This document shows, piece after piece, positions 35,240 to 44,283 of a stretch of DNA of 64,000 bases. The stretch lies in the NCBI GenBank assembly GCA_016713905.1, contig JADJOE010000001.1, forward strand, positions 124,001-188,000. The letters are read 5' to 3'. This stretch comes from Candidatus Vicinibacter proximus. Its GTDB lineage: Bacteria > Bacteroidota > Bacteroidia > Chitinophagales > Saprospiraceae. The stretch's first letter is position 1. Every line of letters begins with the position of its first letter. Made by a program: the position numbers and the translations under genes. The notes beneath the pieces were generated by a model. That model was given only the letters and a program-made list of their open reading frames with translations. It was not told the DNA's origin and did not search any database.

Positions 35240-36313
35240 GTGATTAAACCAATAAATTTTAGGCAGACCCTATTAGATTGGTCTTCCAATAATCCAAGGT
35301 TTATGCCTTGGACAGAAGAAAAAGACCCCTACAGGATCTGGCTGTCTGAAATAATTCTACAACAAACTAAGGTGGAACAAGCTGTTCCTTATTATCACAG
35401 ATTAATCAGTGAATTTCCTGATCTTTCTACTTTGGCGACTGCCCCATTAGAAAATCTATTAAAAATTTGGGAAGGCTTAGGTTACTATAGCAGGGCACGC
35501 AATCTTCATAAATCTGCCGAATTTCTTCATTTTGAAAAAAATGGCGTTTTTCCAAAATCATATGAGGAAATTCGTGCACTGAAAGGGGTTGGTGACTATA
35601 CGGCTGCTGCCATCTCTTCATTTGCTTACAGTATCCCAAAAGCGGTACTGGATGGCAATGTTATACGAGTTCTGGCAAGGGTACTCGGTATTGAAGTAAA
35701 CCCTTTTGAATCCCAGGGAAAAAAGTATTTTCAAAAACTTGCTGACGAATTGCTTGATTCTAATCGACCTGGTCCATATAATCAAGCCCTGATGAATTTT
35801 GGAGCAACAGTCTGCACGCCCAAAAAACCACTCTGCTTAAATTGTCCTTTTAGATTTTCATGTGTCGCATTCAAACAAGATATTATTTCTGAGTTACCTC
35901 TTAAAAAAGAGGCTAAACCACTTAAAAAAAGGTATTTTCATTATTTGGTTTTAAACGATAATGTTGGCAACACCCTCATTAGGCAACGTAAGGCTAAGGA
36001 TATTTGGCATTCATTATATGAGTTCCCACTACTGGAATTTTCAAAAGCTAACAAATTAAAAAAATCAGACATTTCTGTCTTCTTAAAGGAGACCATAAGC
36101 CAAAATTTGGTTGATTTTAAAACCGTTCATCCAGTATTCATGGAACATCGTCTGACGCACCAACTTCTTTTCGTTTCTTTTCATAAAATTTGTCTAACCA
36201 TTAAATTAAATCAAAAAAATATTAAGGACTATAAATTGGTAGATCACAAAAACTTAAAGAATTTTGCGGTACCCAAGATAATTAGGTTATTTTTAGACCA
36301 AAATATTAAATAG
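35240..36313 (+). CDS. mutY: A/G-specific adenine DNA glycosylase
   Basis: MutY removes adenine paired with 8-oxoguanine. The 357-residue protein starts with GTG and has the helix-hairpin-helix LKGVGDYTAAAI at about residues 114-125. The catalytic Glu37 (SEIILQQT) and Asp138 (LDGNV) have the same numbers as in E. coli MutY. A 4Fe-4S cluster is formed by Cys192, 199, 202 and 208 (CX6CX2CX5C). A C-terminal NUDIX-like 8-oxoG recognition domain includes DIWHSLYEFPLLEF and HRLTHQLL. Only 8 bases separate it from ssb, which begins the mutY-ssb-gldE-gldD run known from other Bacteroidota. Confidence 0.96.
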   Translation: MIKPINFRQTLLDWSSNNPRFMPWTEEKDPYRIWLSEIILQQTKVEQAVPYYHRLISEFPDLSTLATAPLENLLKIWEGLGYYSRARNLHKSAEFLHFEKNGVFPKSYEEIRALKGVGDYTAAAISSFAYSIPKAVLDGNVIRVLARVLGIEVNPFESQGKKYFQKLADELLDSNRPGPYNQALMNFGATVCTPKKPLCLNCPFRFSCVAFKQDIISELPLKKEAKPLKKRYFHYLVLNDNVGNTLIRQRKAKDIWHSLYEFPLLEFSKANKLKKSDISVFLKETISQNLVDFKTVHPVFMEHRLTHQLLFVSFHKICLTIKLNQKNIKDYKLVDHKNLKNFAVPKIIRLFLDQNIK

Positions 36314-36321
36314 TTAAAAGC

Positions 36322-36765
36322 ATGCTCAATAAAGTTACCCTTATTGGAAACCTGGGAAAAGACCCGGAGATCAGAACAACTGAAAGTGGTGTTCCTAGAG
36401 CCAACTTTACATTAGCTACTAATGAAAATTATAAAGACCGCAATGGAAATTGGCAAAAAAGTACGGAGTGGCATGATTTAGTTATGTGGCGAGGTCTTGC
36501 CGAACGAGCAAAAGTTTTGCGTAAAGGCATGTTGGTCTATGTGGAAGGAAAGCTTACACACCGAAAATGGCAGGACCGTGACGGTAAAGACCATTATTCA
36601 GCTGAAGTCACTGTGGATCTTTTAAGAATACTTGAGAAAAGAGAGCATTCCGCAACTCAAGGGACAAATAGCCCAGGTAATGCTAATTTGGATACAAAAA
36701 AAGAAGAATCGCAAGGCGGTGATGACTTTAATCCAAGTGTGTCAGAGGACGATTTGCCATTTTGA
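36322..36765 (+). CDS. ssb: Single-stranded DNA-binding protein
   Basis: A 147-residue SSB: OB fold from MLNKVTLIGNLGKDPEIRTTESGVPRANF (written in part) to about residue 110, then a Ser/Asn/Gln-rich linker and the acidic tip DDLPF that recruits partner proteins. W residues of the ssDNA path (NWQKSTEWHDLVMWRG) are present. It lies between mutY and gldE, with short gaps to both. Confidence 0.96.
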   Translation: MLNKVTLIGNLGKDPEIRTTESGVPRANFTLATNENYKDRNGNWQKSTEWHDLVMWRGLAERAKVLRKGMLVYVEGKLTHRKWQDRDGKDHYSAEVTVDLLRILEKREHSATQGTNSPGNANLDTKKEESQGGDDFNPSVSEDDLPF

Positions 36766-36794
36766 TTTATCATATCTTAACTTAAATACATTTT

Positions 36795-38201
36795 TTGGAA
36801 GTTCCGGTTTCTCTAACTAATTTGCCCTCTTTAGGATATATTTTTCTTGGGGTAGTTGGGCTTCATGACTTGAGTAACCTAGTTATTTTAGCTATTCTTA
36901 TTGCTTTATCTGGTCTATTTAGTGGCTCCGAAGTTGCCATAATGTCCCTTTCGCCAACTGACATTGAGCTCTTGAAAGATGATGAAGACGAATCGTCTAA
37001 AGTCCTCCTTTATCTAAGAACGCACACGAAAAAATTACTCGCTTTATTACTGGTTTGTAATACCATTTGCAATATTGGCATTGCACTTTTGTTGGAATCC
37101 GTTTTGGATAAATTTATTCCAAGTTCGAGTTATGAAAGGTTTTCATTTTGGCTATCGGAAGTTTTTGGTTTAACTACCTTTGGACCTGATCAACTTGCTA
37201 AATTTCTCAATTTTCTGGTTGCCGTTATTGGTGCAACATTTATTATTCTCCTTTTTGGTGAGATAACACCAAAGATTTATGGGCAATTAAATAGTTACAA
37301 ATTTTCGAAATTAGTTGCCATTCCTTTAAGGTTTTTAGGAATACTCATGACTCCATTCACTTTCTTATTGGTTGCAATGAGTAGCAAAGTGGAAAGAAAA
37401 ATTCTGGAAAGAAGAATGGGGAGTACTTCAGGGTCAAAAGAAGACCTTGATGCTGCAATTGACCTGGCAGTCAGTGAGGAGTTGGAAAGTGGAAACCAGG
37501 CTTATATGCTTAAAGGGATCATTAAGTTTAATGATGTATCTACCAAACAAGTAATGACTTCCAGAACAGATGTCTATGGCATAGATTTGTCTGAATCTTT
37601 TGATCAGGTAATTAAAATTGTCAAAGAAAATGGTTATTCTAGATATCCTGTTTATGTGGATGATATTGATAAAATGAGTGGTATTTTATATGCTAAGGAC
37701 TTAATAGGGCACCTACACAAACCCAGTGATTTTGAATGGCAGACTCTTGTCAGAACAAATTTATTATATGTTCCTGAGTCCAGAAAAATTCATGAATTAT
37801 TAAATGATTTTCAGCTAAAGAAGTTACACATGGCCATCGTTGTAGATGAATATGGTGGCACCTCAGGTATTGTAACTTTGGAAGATATCATGGAGGAAAT
37901 TGTAGGTGAAATCAAAGATGAATTCGATGATCAACATGAATTAAACTTTACCAGACTGGATGCAAACAATTATATTTTTGATGGTAAAACGCTTATAAAT
38001 GATATGTGTCGGGTAATCGGATTAGACATTTTTCAATTGGACGAGATTAGAGGTTCCGCTGATTCAATTGCAGGCCTTGTGCTGGAACAAACAAGTGAAA
38101 TGCCAAAAAAAGAACAAGAAATTATAATATTACAATATAAATTTAAAGTTATCTCAGTTACAAAGAAAAGAATCGAGAAAATACAAATTACTATACTTTG
38201 A
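36795..38201 (+). CDS. gldE: Gliding-motility associated protein GldE (CNNM/CBS/CorC family)
   Basis: A 468-residue membrane protein. Three to four helices lie in residues about 25-205 (the CNNM/DUF21 domain, with SGLFSGSEVAIMSLSP). Two CBS domains (about 250-370; VMTSRTDVYGID and MAIVVDEYGGTSGIVTLEDI) and a CorC_HlyC domain follow. The same architecture serves magnesium/cobalt efflux proteins. Assignment as GldE rests on its place before gldD and after mutY-ssb and on the short N-terminus. TTG 36795 is taken as the start because no ATG or GTG precedes the first helix. In Flavobacterium gldE supports gldD in gliding. Confidence 0.87.
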   Translation: MEVPVSLTNLPSLGYIFLGVVGLHDLSNLVILAILIALSGLFSGSEVAIMSLSPTDIELLKDDEDESSKVLLYLRTHTKKLLALLLVCNTICNIGIALLLESVLDKFIPSSSYERFSFWLSEVFGLTTFGPDQLAKFLNFLVAVIGATFIILLFGEITPKIYGQLNSYKFSKLVAIPLRFLGILMTPFTFLLVAMSSKVERKILERRMGSTSGSKEDLDAAIDLAVSEELESGNQAYMLKGIIKFNDVSTKQVMTSRTDVYGIDLSESFDQVIKIVKENGYSRYPVYVDDIDKMSGILYAKDLIGHLHKPSDFEWQTLVRTNLLYVPESRKIHELLNDFQLKKLHMAIVVDEYGGTSGIVTLEDIMEEIVGEIKDEFDDQHELNFTRLDANNYIFDGKTLINDMCRVIGLDIFQLDEIRGSADSIAGLVLEQTSEMPKKEQEIIILQYKFKVISVTKKRIEKIQITIL

Positions 38202-38215
38202 GATTTTACCCCAAC

Positions 38216-38842
38216 ATGGATTTTAAAATTCGAATCATTACTGCATTTTATTTTGGACTATTGCTATTTTTTCTTGGGTCTTGCAAAAATTCTGTGTACA
38301 ACCCAAAACCAAGAACATACCCAAAAATAGTCTTTCCTGAAAAATCATATACGAGATTAAACAGTGGTACATGCCCTTTTAGCTTTGAGGCCCCCTTGTA
38401 TAGCAAATTAGAAAAAGACAGTACTTTTTTTAATGATAAAATTGAGAATGATTGTTGGTTTAATTTGGTCTTTCCGGAATTCAATGGCAGCCTTTATTGT
38501 TCTTATTTCCCCATCCAAAACCCAAAAGAACTAGAAAAACACGTAAAAGATGCGTACAAATTAGTCCGGGAACATCATGTCAAAGCAGATTTTATTGATG
38601 AATTTCCCATACTTAAACCCAATAAGATCTTTGGGATGATTTATTCTATAGAAGGTCCTAGTGCATCCCCATTTCAATTCTACTTAACCGATTCTGCTCA
38701 ACATTTTTTGAGAGGTTCCTTGTATTTTAACAGCCGAACTAATCCAGACTCATTAGCCCCTATTTTAAATTTCGTTCGCATCGACCTATCCCATTTGATC
38801 AACACCTTTGAATGGACAGTAAAAAAGGAGCAAAAAAAATAG
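38216..38842 (+). CDS. gldD: Gliding-motility lipoprotein GldD
   Basis: About 208 residues. Lipoprotein signal IRIITAFYFGLLLFFLGSC, with the lipobox LGSC, then NPKPRTYPKIVFPEKSYTRL and CPFSFEAPLYSKL, the GldD opening with its conserved Pro-Lys-Pro-Arg. CWFNLVFPEFNGSLYCSY follows. Cys pairs may form a disulfide in the periplasm. ATG 38216 leaves a 14-base gap after gldE; a TTG at 38198 would overlap gldE by 4 bases and puts extra residues before the signal. GldD is needed for gliding and T9SS-linked functions in Flavobacterium johnsoniae. Here it may serve secretion even if the cell does not glide. Confidence 0.88.
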   Translation: MDFKIRIITAFYFGLLLFFLGSCKNSVYNPKPRTYPKIVFPEKSYTRLNSGTCPFSFEAPLYSKLEKDSTFFNDKIENDCWFNLVFPEFNGSLYCSYFPIQNPKELEKHVKDAYKLVREHHVKADFIDEFPILKPNKIFGMIYSIEGPSASPFQFYLTDSAQHFLRGSLYFNSRTNPDSLAPILNFVRIDLSHLINTFEWTVKKEQKK

Positions 38843-39037
38843 CGAGATCATTACAATCCCGCTATCAGATATATAAATAGGATAAGAAATAGATACTTTT
38901 AGATTAAAAACCTTAGAGCATCTAATAAATTCAAGAGTTCTTATGAATTAAGGAACAAAAAACTTACGATCGCTCCCTCTGACAAAAATAATACGCTTTT
39001 AGATATAAAATTAATTTTTCATCATTTTTTTTATTTG

Positions 39038-40081
39038 CTATTCTTCAACTGAACCTACCTCAACTTTAACCATTTTCCCACTGGCTAACTTTTGACGAAT
39101 CTTTTCTTCAATTTCTTTGGCAAGTTCTGGATTGTCAAGCATAAATTGCTTTGCTGCATCTCTACCCTGGGCAACTTTCGTATTCTCATAAGCATACCAG
39201 CTCCCGCTCTTTGTCAATACATTCAGATCTGCACCAAGATCTACAATTTCCCCTGCTTTGCTTATACCTACTCCGTATTCAATATCAAATTCCGCAACTC
39301 TAAAGGGTGGGGCCAGCTTATTTTTTACCACTTTAACCTTTACTCTATTTCCTGTGACGGTGCCTTCCTTATCTTTAATTGCATTCCCACTTCTGCGAAT
39401 GTCCAAACGCATGGAGGCATAAAATTTTAGGGCGTTTCCACCGGTAGTGGTTTCAGGATTACCAAACATAACCCCAATTTTCTCTCTCAATTGATTGATA
39501 AAAATGCAACAGCATCCGGTTTTTCCAATTGTGCCTGTAAGTTTCCTCAAGGCCTGAGACATTAACCGGGCTTGCAATCCCATTTTTGAATCCCCCATTT
39601 CCCCTTCAATTTCACTTCTGGGCACAAGGGCAGCAACAGAATCTATCACAATTATATCTATTGCTCCGGACCTAATCAGATTTTCAGCAATTTCTAATGC
39701 CTGTTCACCATTATCTGGCTGTGATATCAACAAATCTTCTGTATTCACTCCCAAAGCTTCCGCATAACTCCTGTCAAAGGCATGTTCAGCATCAATAAAA
39801 GCTGCAATTCCACCTTTTTTTTGACATTCCGCAATGGCATGAATAGCAAGGGTAGTTTTACCTGAACTTTCCGGGCCATAAATTTCAATTACCCTCCCCC
39901 TTGGAAATCCACCTACACCAAGACACATATCCAGACTTATTGAACCAGTTGAAATGCTGTCCACTTCATCAAGAACCGGTTTATCCCCCAATTTCATGAT
40001 GGAACCTTTCCCGTATGTTTTTTCTAATCTATCTACTGTTAATTGTAGGGCTTTTAATTTTTCTTCGCGTTCTTTTGACAT
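39038..40081 (-). CDS. recA: Recombinase A
   Basis: A 347-residue RecA. Walker A GPESSGKTT at residues 69-77, Walker B IDIIVIDSVAALVPRSE (about 140-156), LexA/L1-loop region MGDSKMGLQARLMSQALRKL, and the L2 region FINQLREKIGVMFGNPETT. No intein. RecA catalyses strand exchange in recombination and activates the SOS response. It is transcribed alone from a TACTTTTG box at 40111-40104. Confidence 0.98.
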   Translation of the reverse strand: MSKEREEKLKALQLTVDRLEKTYGKGSIMKLGDKPVLDEVDSISTGSISLDMCLGVGGFPRGRVIEIYGPESSGKTTLAIHAIAECQKKGGIAAFIDAEHAFDRSYAEALGVNTEDLLISQPDNGEQALEIAENLIRSGAIDIIVIDSVAALVPRSEIEGEMGDSKMGLQARLMSQALRKLTGTIGKTGCCCIFINQLREKIGVMFGNPETTTGGNALKFYASMRLDIRRSGNAIKDKEGTVTGNRVKVKVVKNKLAPPFRVAEFDIEYGVGISKAGEIVDLGADLNVLTKSGSWYAYENTKVAQGRDAAKQFMLDNPELAKEIEEKIRQKLASGKMVKVEVGSVEE

Positions 40082-40103
40082 ATATTAGTTATTTTAATAA
40101 GTG

Positions 40104-40111
40104 CAAAAGTA
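40104..40111 (-). promoter_or_regulatory. recA -7 box TACTTTTG
   Basis: On the minus strand TACTTTTG runs 40111 to 40104, 22 bases before ATG 40081. No -33 TTG was seen at 19-20 bases, nor an SOS-type inverted repeat that I could be sure of. Confidence 0.5.
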
Positions 40112-40190
40112 ATATGAAAATGCATTTTCCCTTAAAAAAGATTAATTTAAGTATGATTCGTTTATTTTCAATAAAAAGTATCTGTAGCTG

Positions 40191-40198
40191 TATTTTTG
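40191..40198 (+). promoter_or_regulatory. hutH -7 box TATTTTTG abutting the start codon
   Basis: TATTTTTG ends 4 bases before the ATG at 40203. With the usual distance to the mRNA start, transcription would begin at or within a few bases of the ATG, giving a leaderless message. Confidence 0.45.
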
Positions 40199-40202
40199 CG
40201 CT

Positions 40203-41690
40203 ATGAATGCAAATGTTATTATAGAGGACGGAGATTTATGCCTGGAGGACATTATCAGAATTTGGAAAAATAAGCAATCAATAGATCTAGCTAATCCACT
40301 CTGGCAAACAGTAGGTAACTGCCGATCGACATTAGAAAAGTTGATAAGCAATGGGGGGGAATCAATTTATGGAATAAATACTGGCTTTGGCTCTTTGTGT
40401 AATACCATTATTCCAGAATTTGAACTTGATCAACTTCAATATAATCTTGTAAGATCTCACGCTTGCGGAACCGGAAATCATATTTCAAAAGATAGTTCGA
40501 GGTTAGTGCTCTTGTTAAAAATTATTTCCCTATCCAAAGGAAATTCTTGCATCAGAACAGAAACTTTAAAATTCTTAATAAAATTATACAATGAGGACAT
40601 TATTCCTGTAATTCCTGAGATGGGTTCACTTGGTGCCTCTGGTGACCTTGCACCTTTGGCCCATTTAAGTCTTCCTTTAATTGGTGAGGGATTCGTTTGG
40701 AAAAATGATTTGATCATTTCAACCAAAGATTTTTTACAGAGTTCAGATATCAAAATACCTGGTTTAAAGGCAAAAGAAGGTTTGGCTTTATTGAACGGAA
40801 CTCAATATTCCCTATCTCTCTTGGTAGATGCTTGCAATCAAAGTCTTGAACTTATTACTCAAGCTAACTATATAGCTTCTCTTTCCATGGAGGCATATGA
40901 TGTAACTTTGGATTTTCTTCATCCTGAAATTCATCAGATGAGAAAACAAACAGGACAAATTCAAACCGCTAATAATATATTAAATATATTAAGGGATACA
41001 TTTTTAGATAAAAGAAGTAAACTAATGGTACAAGACCCATATAGTTTTAGATGTATTCCCCAGGTCCATGGCGCAACATTAGATGCAGTGAATTATGTAT
41101 GTAGCATTGCCGAAAAAGAAATAAATGCGGTAACAGACAATCCGGTTTTACTTTCGGACGCAACAATAAAATCAGGCGGAAATTTTCATGCCCAGCCACT
41201 TGCATTATGTGCAGATTTTCTTTCCATAGCATTGGCGGAAATTGGTAGTATTTCAGAGAGAAGATTGTACAAACTAATTGATGGCAACCGGGGATTACCT
41301 GAGTTTCTTACAGAGAACCCTGGTCTTAATTCAGGATATATGATAGTACAATATTCAGCAGCTGCGCTAGTAAGTATTAATAAACAATATGCTACCCCTT
41401 CTGCTGTAGATTCAATTGTTACCAGTAAAGGTCAAGAGGATCATGTCAGCATGGCAGCAAATGCAGGAATAAAGTGTCTAAAAATAATTTCTAACATTAG
41501 ACAAGTTCTTGCGATGGAATGGATGACCGCTACACGAGCTTGGAATTTCCGATATAACTGGCAGCTTGGCCCCATTCTTTCACATTTAGTAAGTGAATAC
41601 AACAAAATAATTCCCTATAAAAAAGATGATCACATCCCCTCTGATGACTATTTACCTACTATAGAATTTTTAAGAAATTTAATAAAATGA
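40203..41690 (+). CDS. hutH: Histidine ammonia-lyase
   Basis: HutH removes ammonia from histidine to give urocanate. The 495-residue protein has the Ala-Ser-Gly triad at 145-147 (GSLGASGDLAPLAHL) that cyclises to the MIO cofactor. Histidine rather than tyrosine specificity is indicated by NGTQYS, VQDPYSFRCIPQVHGA, GGNFHAQP and GQEDHVSMAANAG, which match HAL and differ from the Bacteroidota tyrosine lyases (NGTSVMTG, GGNFHGD) known to me. No other hut gene is in the window. The stop overlaps the start of the PagL-like gene by 4 bases (ATGA), so the two are translationally coupled. The -7 box suggests a leaderless mRNA. Confidence 0.92.
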   Translation: MNANVIIEDGDLCLEDIIRIWKNKQSIDLANPLWQTVGNCRSTLEKLISNGGESIYGINTGFGSLCNTIIPEFELDQLQYNLVRSHACGTGNHISKDSSRLVLLLKIISLSKGNSCIRTETLKFLIKLYNEDIIPVIPEMGSLGASGDLAPLAHLSLPLIGEGFVWKNDLIISTKDFLQSSDIKIPGLKAKEGLALLNGTQYSLSLLVDACNQSLELITQANYIASLSMEAYDVTLDFLHPEIHQMRKQTGQIQTANNILNILRDTFLDKRSKLMVQDPYSFRCIPQVHGATLDAVNYVCSIAEKEINAVTDNPVLLSDATIKSGGNFHAQPLALCADFLSIALAEIGSISERRLYKLIDGNRGLPEFLTENPGLNSGYMIVQYSAAALVSINKQYATPSAVDSIVTSKGQEDHVSMAANAGIKCLKIISNIRQVLAMEWMTATRAWNFRYNWQLGPILSHLVSEYNKIIPYKKDDHIPSDDYLPTIEFLRNLIK

Positions 41691-42811
41691 AATCAGTACT
41701 ATATGTTTCATTTTATTTCCTTTGTTTATCTTGTTGTATCGGTCAGAAAAATCGTCCATTTGGATACCAAATTGGTTTCCAAACTTCAAAATTAGTTGCA
41801 CACAATAGCAGATTCGCCTTCAAACCAAAAGGTTTTGGATATTTTATAGACGGTAGTATTTATTACCAAACTACAGGCAGAAAACTTTGGGAAAAAATTT
41901 ATCACTTTCCAAGATATGGCTTACAATTAAAATATTTATATCTTGGTCAACCAAATGAACTTTTGGGCCGGGCATTTGGCATATATCCCTTTTTTGATTT
42001 TACAATTAAACAAAATAGAAATTCAAGCTTTAGTTTTTTAATAGGATGTGGCTTGGCTTATGTTAATAAACCTTACGACATTAAGATTAATCCATTTCAA
42101 AATGCCATTGGATCATATTGGAATAATATCACAACATTTCAATTTAGGTGGAATATAAATCAAAATAAAGCTTACGGCTTATATTCAGTCCTGGCATTAC
42201 ATCACATTTCTAATGGCGCCTACAAATATCCTAATCTTGGGTTGAACTTTTTTAGCATAGGCGCAGGGATAAATTCCCTACCGTTTAGAATGAAAAAAAA
42301 TGATCTGGTAGATTCCTTACATCATACAAAATGGTCCTTCTCAATTCTTTCCGGTGGCGCGATTAAAGAAGCTAAAATTCCAGGTGGTCCAAAATACCCA
42401 ATTCAAATGTTAGGATTAGATATTGGTTATGAATACAGAACTTTTAAATCCGTTCGAATAGGCATTGAATATGAACATCACAAGCTGTCTTCCTACTTTG
42501 CTTCACATACTGAAATTAAACCAAATATAAGTTCAGCCTGGTTAGAAGGACTTAGGCTTCAAATATACGGATCACATGAATGGTTGGTAGGACCTGCTTC
42601 TATTGAAGTAAGAATGGGATATCAAGTTTTGAATAGCGGCCTACTTGCCGGATATCCTGTTTTTAACAAACTTATATTTCAGTATCAAATTAAGCTCCCT
42701 AAGTCATCGCCTTTCTATTTAACGAGTGGGGTAGCTTTAAAAACTCATTATGGTGTTGCAGAGTACATTGCACTTATTGCTGGGGTTCGATGGCAAAAAA
42801 CTTATCACTAA
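41687..42811 (+). CDS. PagL-like lipid A deacylase (acyloxyacyl hydrolase family)
   Basis: A 374-residue outer-membrane barrel. A short signal is cut near IGQ (residue 20). The PagL-type active-site motif H-x-S-N is at residues 173-176 (LALHHISNGAYKYPNLGLNFFSIGAG), with the strand pattern around it as in PagL and its Bacteroidota relatives. The chain is much longer than Pseudomonas PagL (about 150 residues); the extra C-terminal half is also strand-rich and may extend the barrel. It would remove an ester-linked acyl chain from lipid A in the outer membrane. It overlaps hutH by 4 bases. Confidence 0.78.
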   Translation: MKSVLYVSFYFLCLSCCIGQKNRPFGYQIGFQTSKLVAHNSRFAFKPKGFGYFIDGSIYYQTTGRKLWEKIYHFPRYGLQLKYLYLGQPNELLGRAFGIYPFFDFTIKQNRNSSFSFLIGCGLAYVNKPYDIKINPFQNAIGSYWNNITTFQFRWNINQNKAYGLYSVLALHHISNGAYKYPNLGLNFFSIGAGINSLPFRMKKNDLVDSLHHTKWSFSILSGGAIKEAKIPGGPKYPIQMLGLDIGYEYRTFKSVRIGIEYEHHKLSSYFASHTEIKPNISSAWLEGLRLQIYGSHEWLVGPASIEVRMGYQVLNSGLLAGYPVFNKLIFQYQIKLPKSSPFYLTSGVALKTHYGVAEYIALIAGVRWQKTYH

Positions 42812-42908
42812 AAATTTAGTTTTAAAAATAAATTCTCTATTTTTAATGAAAACTATTGAGACATTACACTTTTCATTATGCGCTCAAATTATCAATTGAT
42901 CTTAAAGT

Positions 42909-43631
42909 TTAATCATTTAAGTTCCAGTCATATTCAAGATAAGAAATTTTTGCATCTTCTGAAAATGAAACTGGGGAATATTTCTTTAGGAAGGATTTAA
43001 CACCTCCGACTTTCTTAAAATCGGATTTATACCATTTGAATATCATAGAAATCTCCAACTTATTTTTACTAACTGCATTTCTCTTAAGGTCAGATAGAAA
43101 TCTTCTGGACTGGATATCCAATTGTTCCTCCAAGTGATCCTCCTTAAATGCTTCATTCATTAATATCGGACAAGACTTAGAAGCACATACAAGCGCCATA
43201 TGAATACGGGGATCACTAAATTGTTTTCTAATTTTGCTATGCTCGATATTATTCAAATCTAGTATCTCATCATTTACTTTTATGAATTTTATATCCCAAC
43301 TAGAATTTACAAATGGAATTTTTCCGCCTATTTCCTTGATACTCTTTATGGGATAATACTGAGTTACTAACTTAATCGTAAAGGCATTATAAGCATTGAT
43401 CCAATAAGCCAGAGTACGATTTGGTGTCCAAGAGGATTTTGGGCCATTTTCAGATAAATAACTTAGATAAGAATTTAGCATTCCACTATCTCTTTTAAAA
43501 CCATTATAATTAACTATCCCAGATTCTGTCACATGCCTTTTCAGAAGATTCGTCCAAACCTGATGCTCTGATTGACCATGAATATCAACTTGGGTTATAC
43601 ATAACACACCAATCAATATAAACTTTATCAT
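42909..43631 (-). CDS. DUF547 protein, exported
   Basis: A 240-residue protein with an N-terminal signal (KFILIGVLCITQVDIHGQ). The DUF547 core shows AYWINAYNAFTIKLVTQYYP at about residues 80-100. IHMALVCASKSCPILMNEAF and FLSDLKRNA follow, and the domain ends in IFKWYKSDFK. The Cys in SKSCP together with conserved His/Asn hints at a papain-like fold, but the biochemical role of DUF547 is not known. The gene converges on the PagL-like gene and has a 650-base gap on its upstream side. Confidence 0.82.
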   Translation of the reverse strand: MIKFILIGVLCITQVDIHGQSEHQVWTNLLKRHVTESGIVNYNGFKRDSGMLNSYLSYLSENGPKSSWTPNRTLAYWINAYNAFTIKLVTQYYPIKSIKEIGGKIPFVNSSWDIKFIKVNDEILDLNNIEHSKIRKQFSDPRIHMALVCASKSCPILMNEAFKEDHLEEQLDIQSRRFLSDLKRNAVSKNKLEISMIFKWYKSDFKKVGGVKSFLKKYSPVSFSEDAKISYLEYDWNLND

Positions 43632-44283
43632 CTTCTACCAATATTTTATTTAAGGCAAAGCACACCCGATATAATTTACGCTACATGGACAATTTCAAGA
43701 AAAAGTGCTATTTGCCAATTGATAAATAATTTAATACAGTCACAATATAAAAATATAAAATAAATTTTTGTTCATTTATCTAATTAAAAGATGAATTGCC
43801 ATTTCATCTAACAAGTATCTGCTTTGCTATTTAATGTCAATATGCTAGGGATAATTATATTGAAAATGAATCGTTTACCAAAATTCCATTATATTTTATG
43901 TGAACCTAATCATTTATGCTTTTACAATATAATAACTCATTAAACATTTGAAATTTTCCAAAATATTTGAATAATTGTATAATAATCCCATTTCCTTCTT
44001 AATCGAAAATTATTCAGTAAAATTTAAACACAACCTACAATTTTTTGGATGGGTAGCAAAATCGAATATTCTATAAATTTTACCAACCAAAGAATATAAA
44101 AAATATCAATCAAATAATATAAATTGTTAAAAAAATCATTTAAGTGAAATGTACTTAAAAATTCCATTTGACTCCTTACCGTATAGATTTTAACAAAAAC
44201 ATAGAATGTTAAAATAATTGTAAAATTCAATTAAGATAATATCTTTGCTATAAAGATATATTTTTAATGATAATACATTTAAA
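43632..44283. other. 652-bp AT-rich intergenic region
   Basis: Lies between the DUF547 gene (-) and the arsenosugar cluster (+). Its right end carries the cluster promoter (44218-44247). A weak minus-strand frame (44024-44230) has AT-driven composition and no recognisable protein. I see no repeat, RNA gene or gene remnant in the rest. Confidence 0.6.
44218..44247 (+). promoter_or_regulatory. Promoter of the arsenosugar-type cluster (TTG - 19 nt - TATCTTTG)
   Basis: TTG at 44218-44220, a 19-base spacer and TATCTTTG at 44240-44247, a full Bacteroidota promoter. The mRNA start would be near 44254, 30 bases before the ATG at 44284. No obvious ArsR-type operator repeat was found around it. Confidence 0.7.

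Noticed and set aside
36795..38201. Hemolysin or cobalt/magnesium efflux protein
   Set aside because: The domain layout alone would allow it, but position between ssb and gldD supports GldE.
38841..38863. Terminator after gldD (AGCGAGAT ... ATCCCGCT)
   Set aside because: An 8-bp stem with one mismatch and no T-run after it; too weak to call.
40203..41690. Tyrosine ammonia-lyase of a flexirubin cluster
   Set aside because: Motifs NGTQ, GNFHAQP and QEDHVSMA fit histidine lyase, and no dialkylresorcinol or aryl-polyene genes are near.
44024..44230. Small minus-strand gene in the gap before the arsenosugar cluster
   Set aside because: Composition is AT-driven (Phe, Ile, Tyr, Leu), it has no recognisable motif and it overlaps the promoter region.
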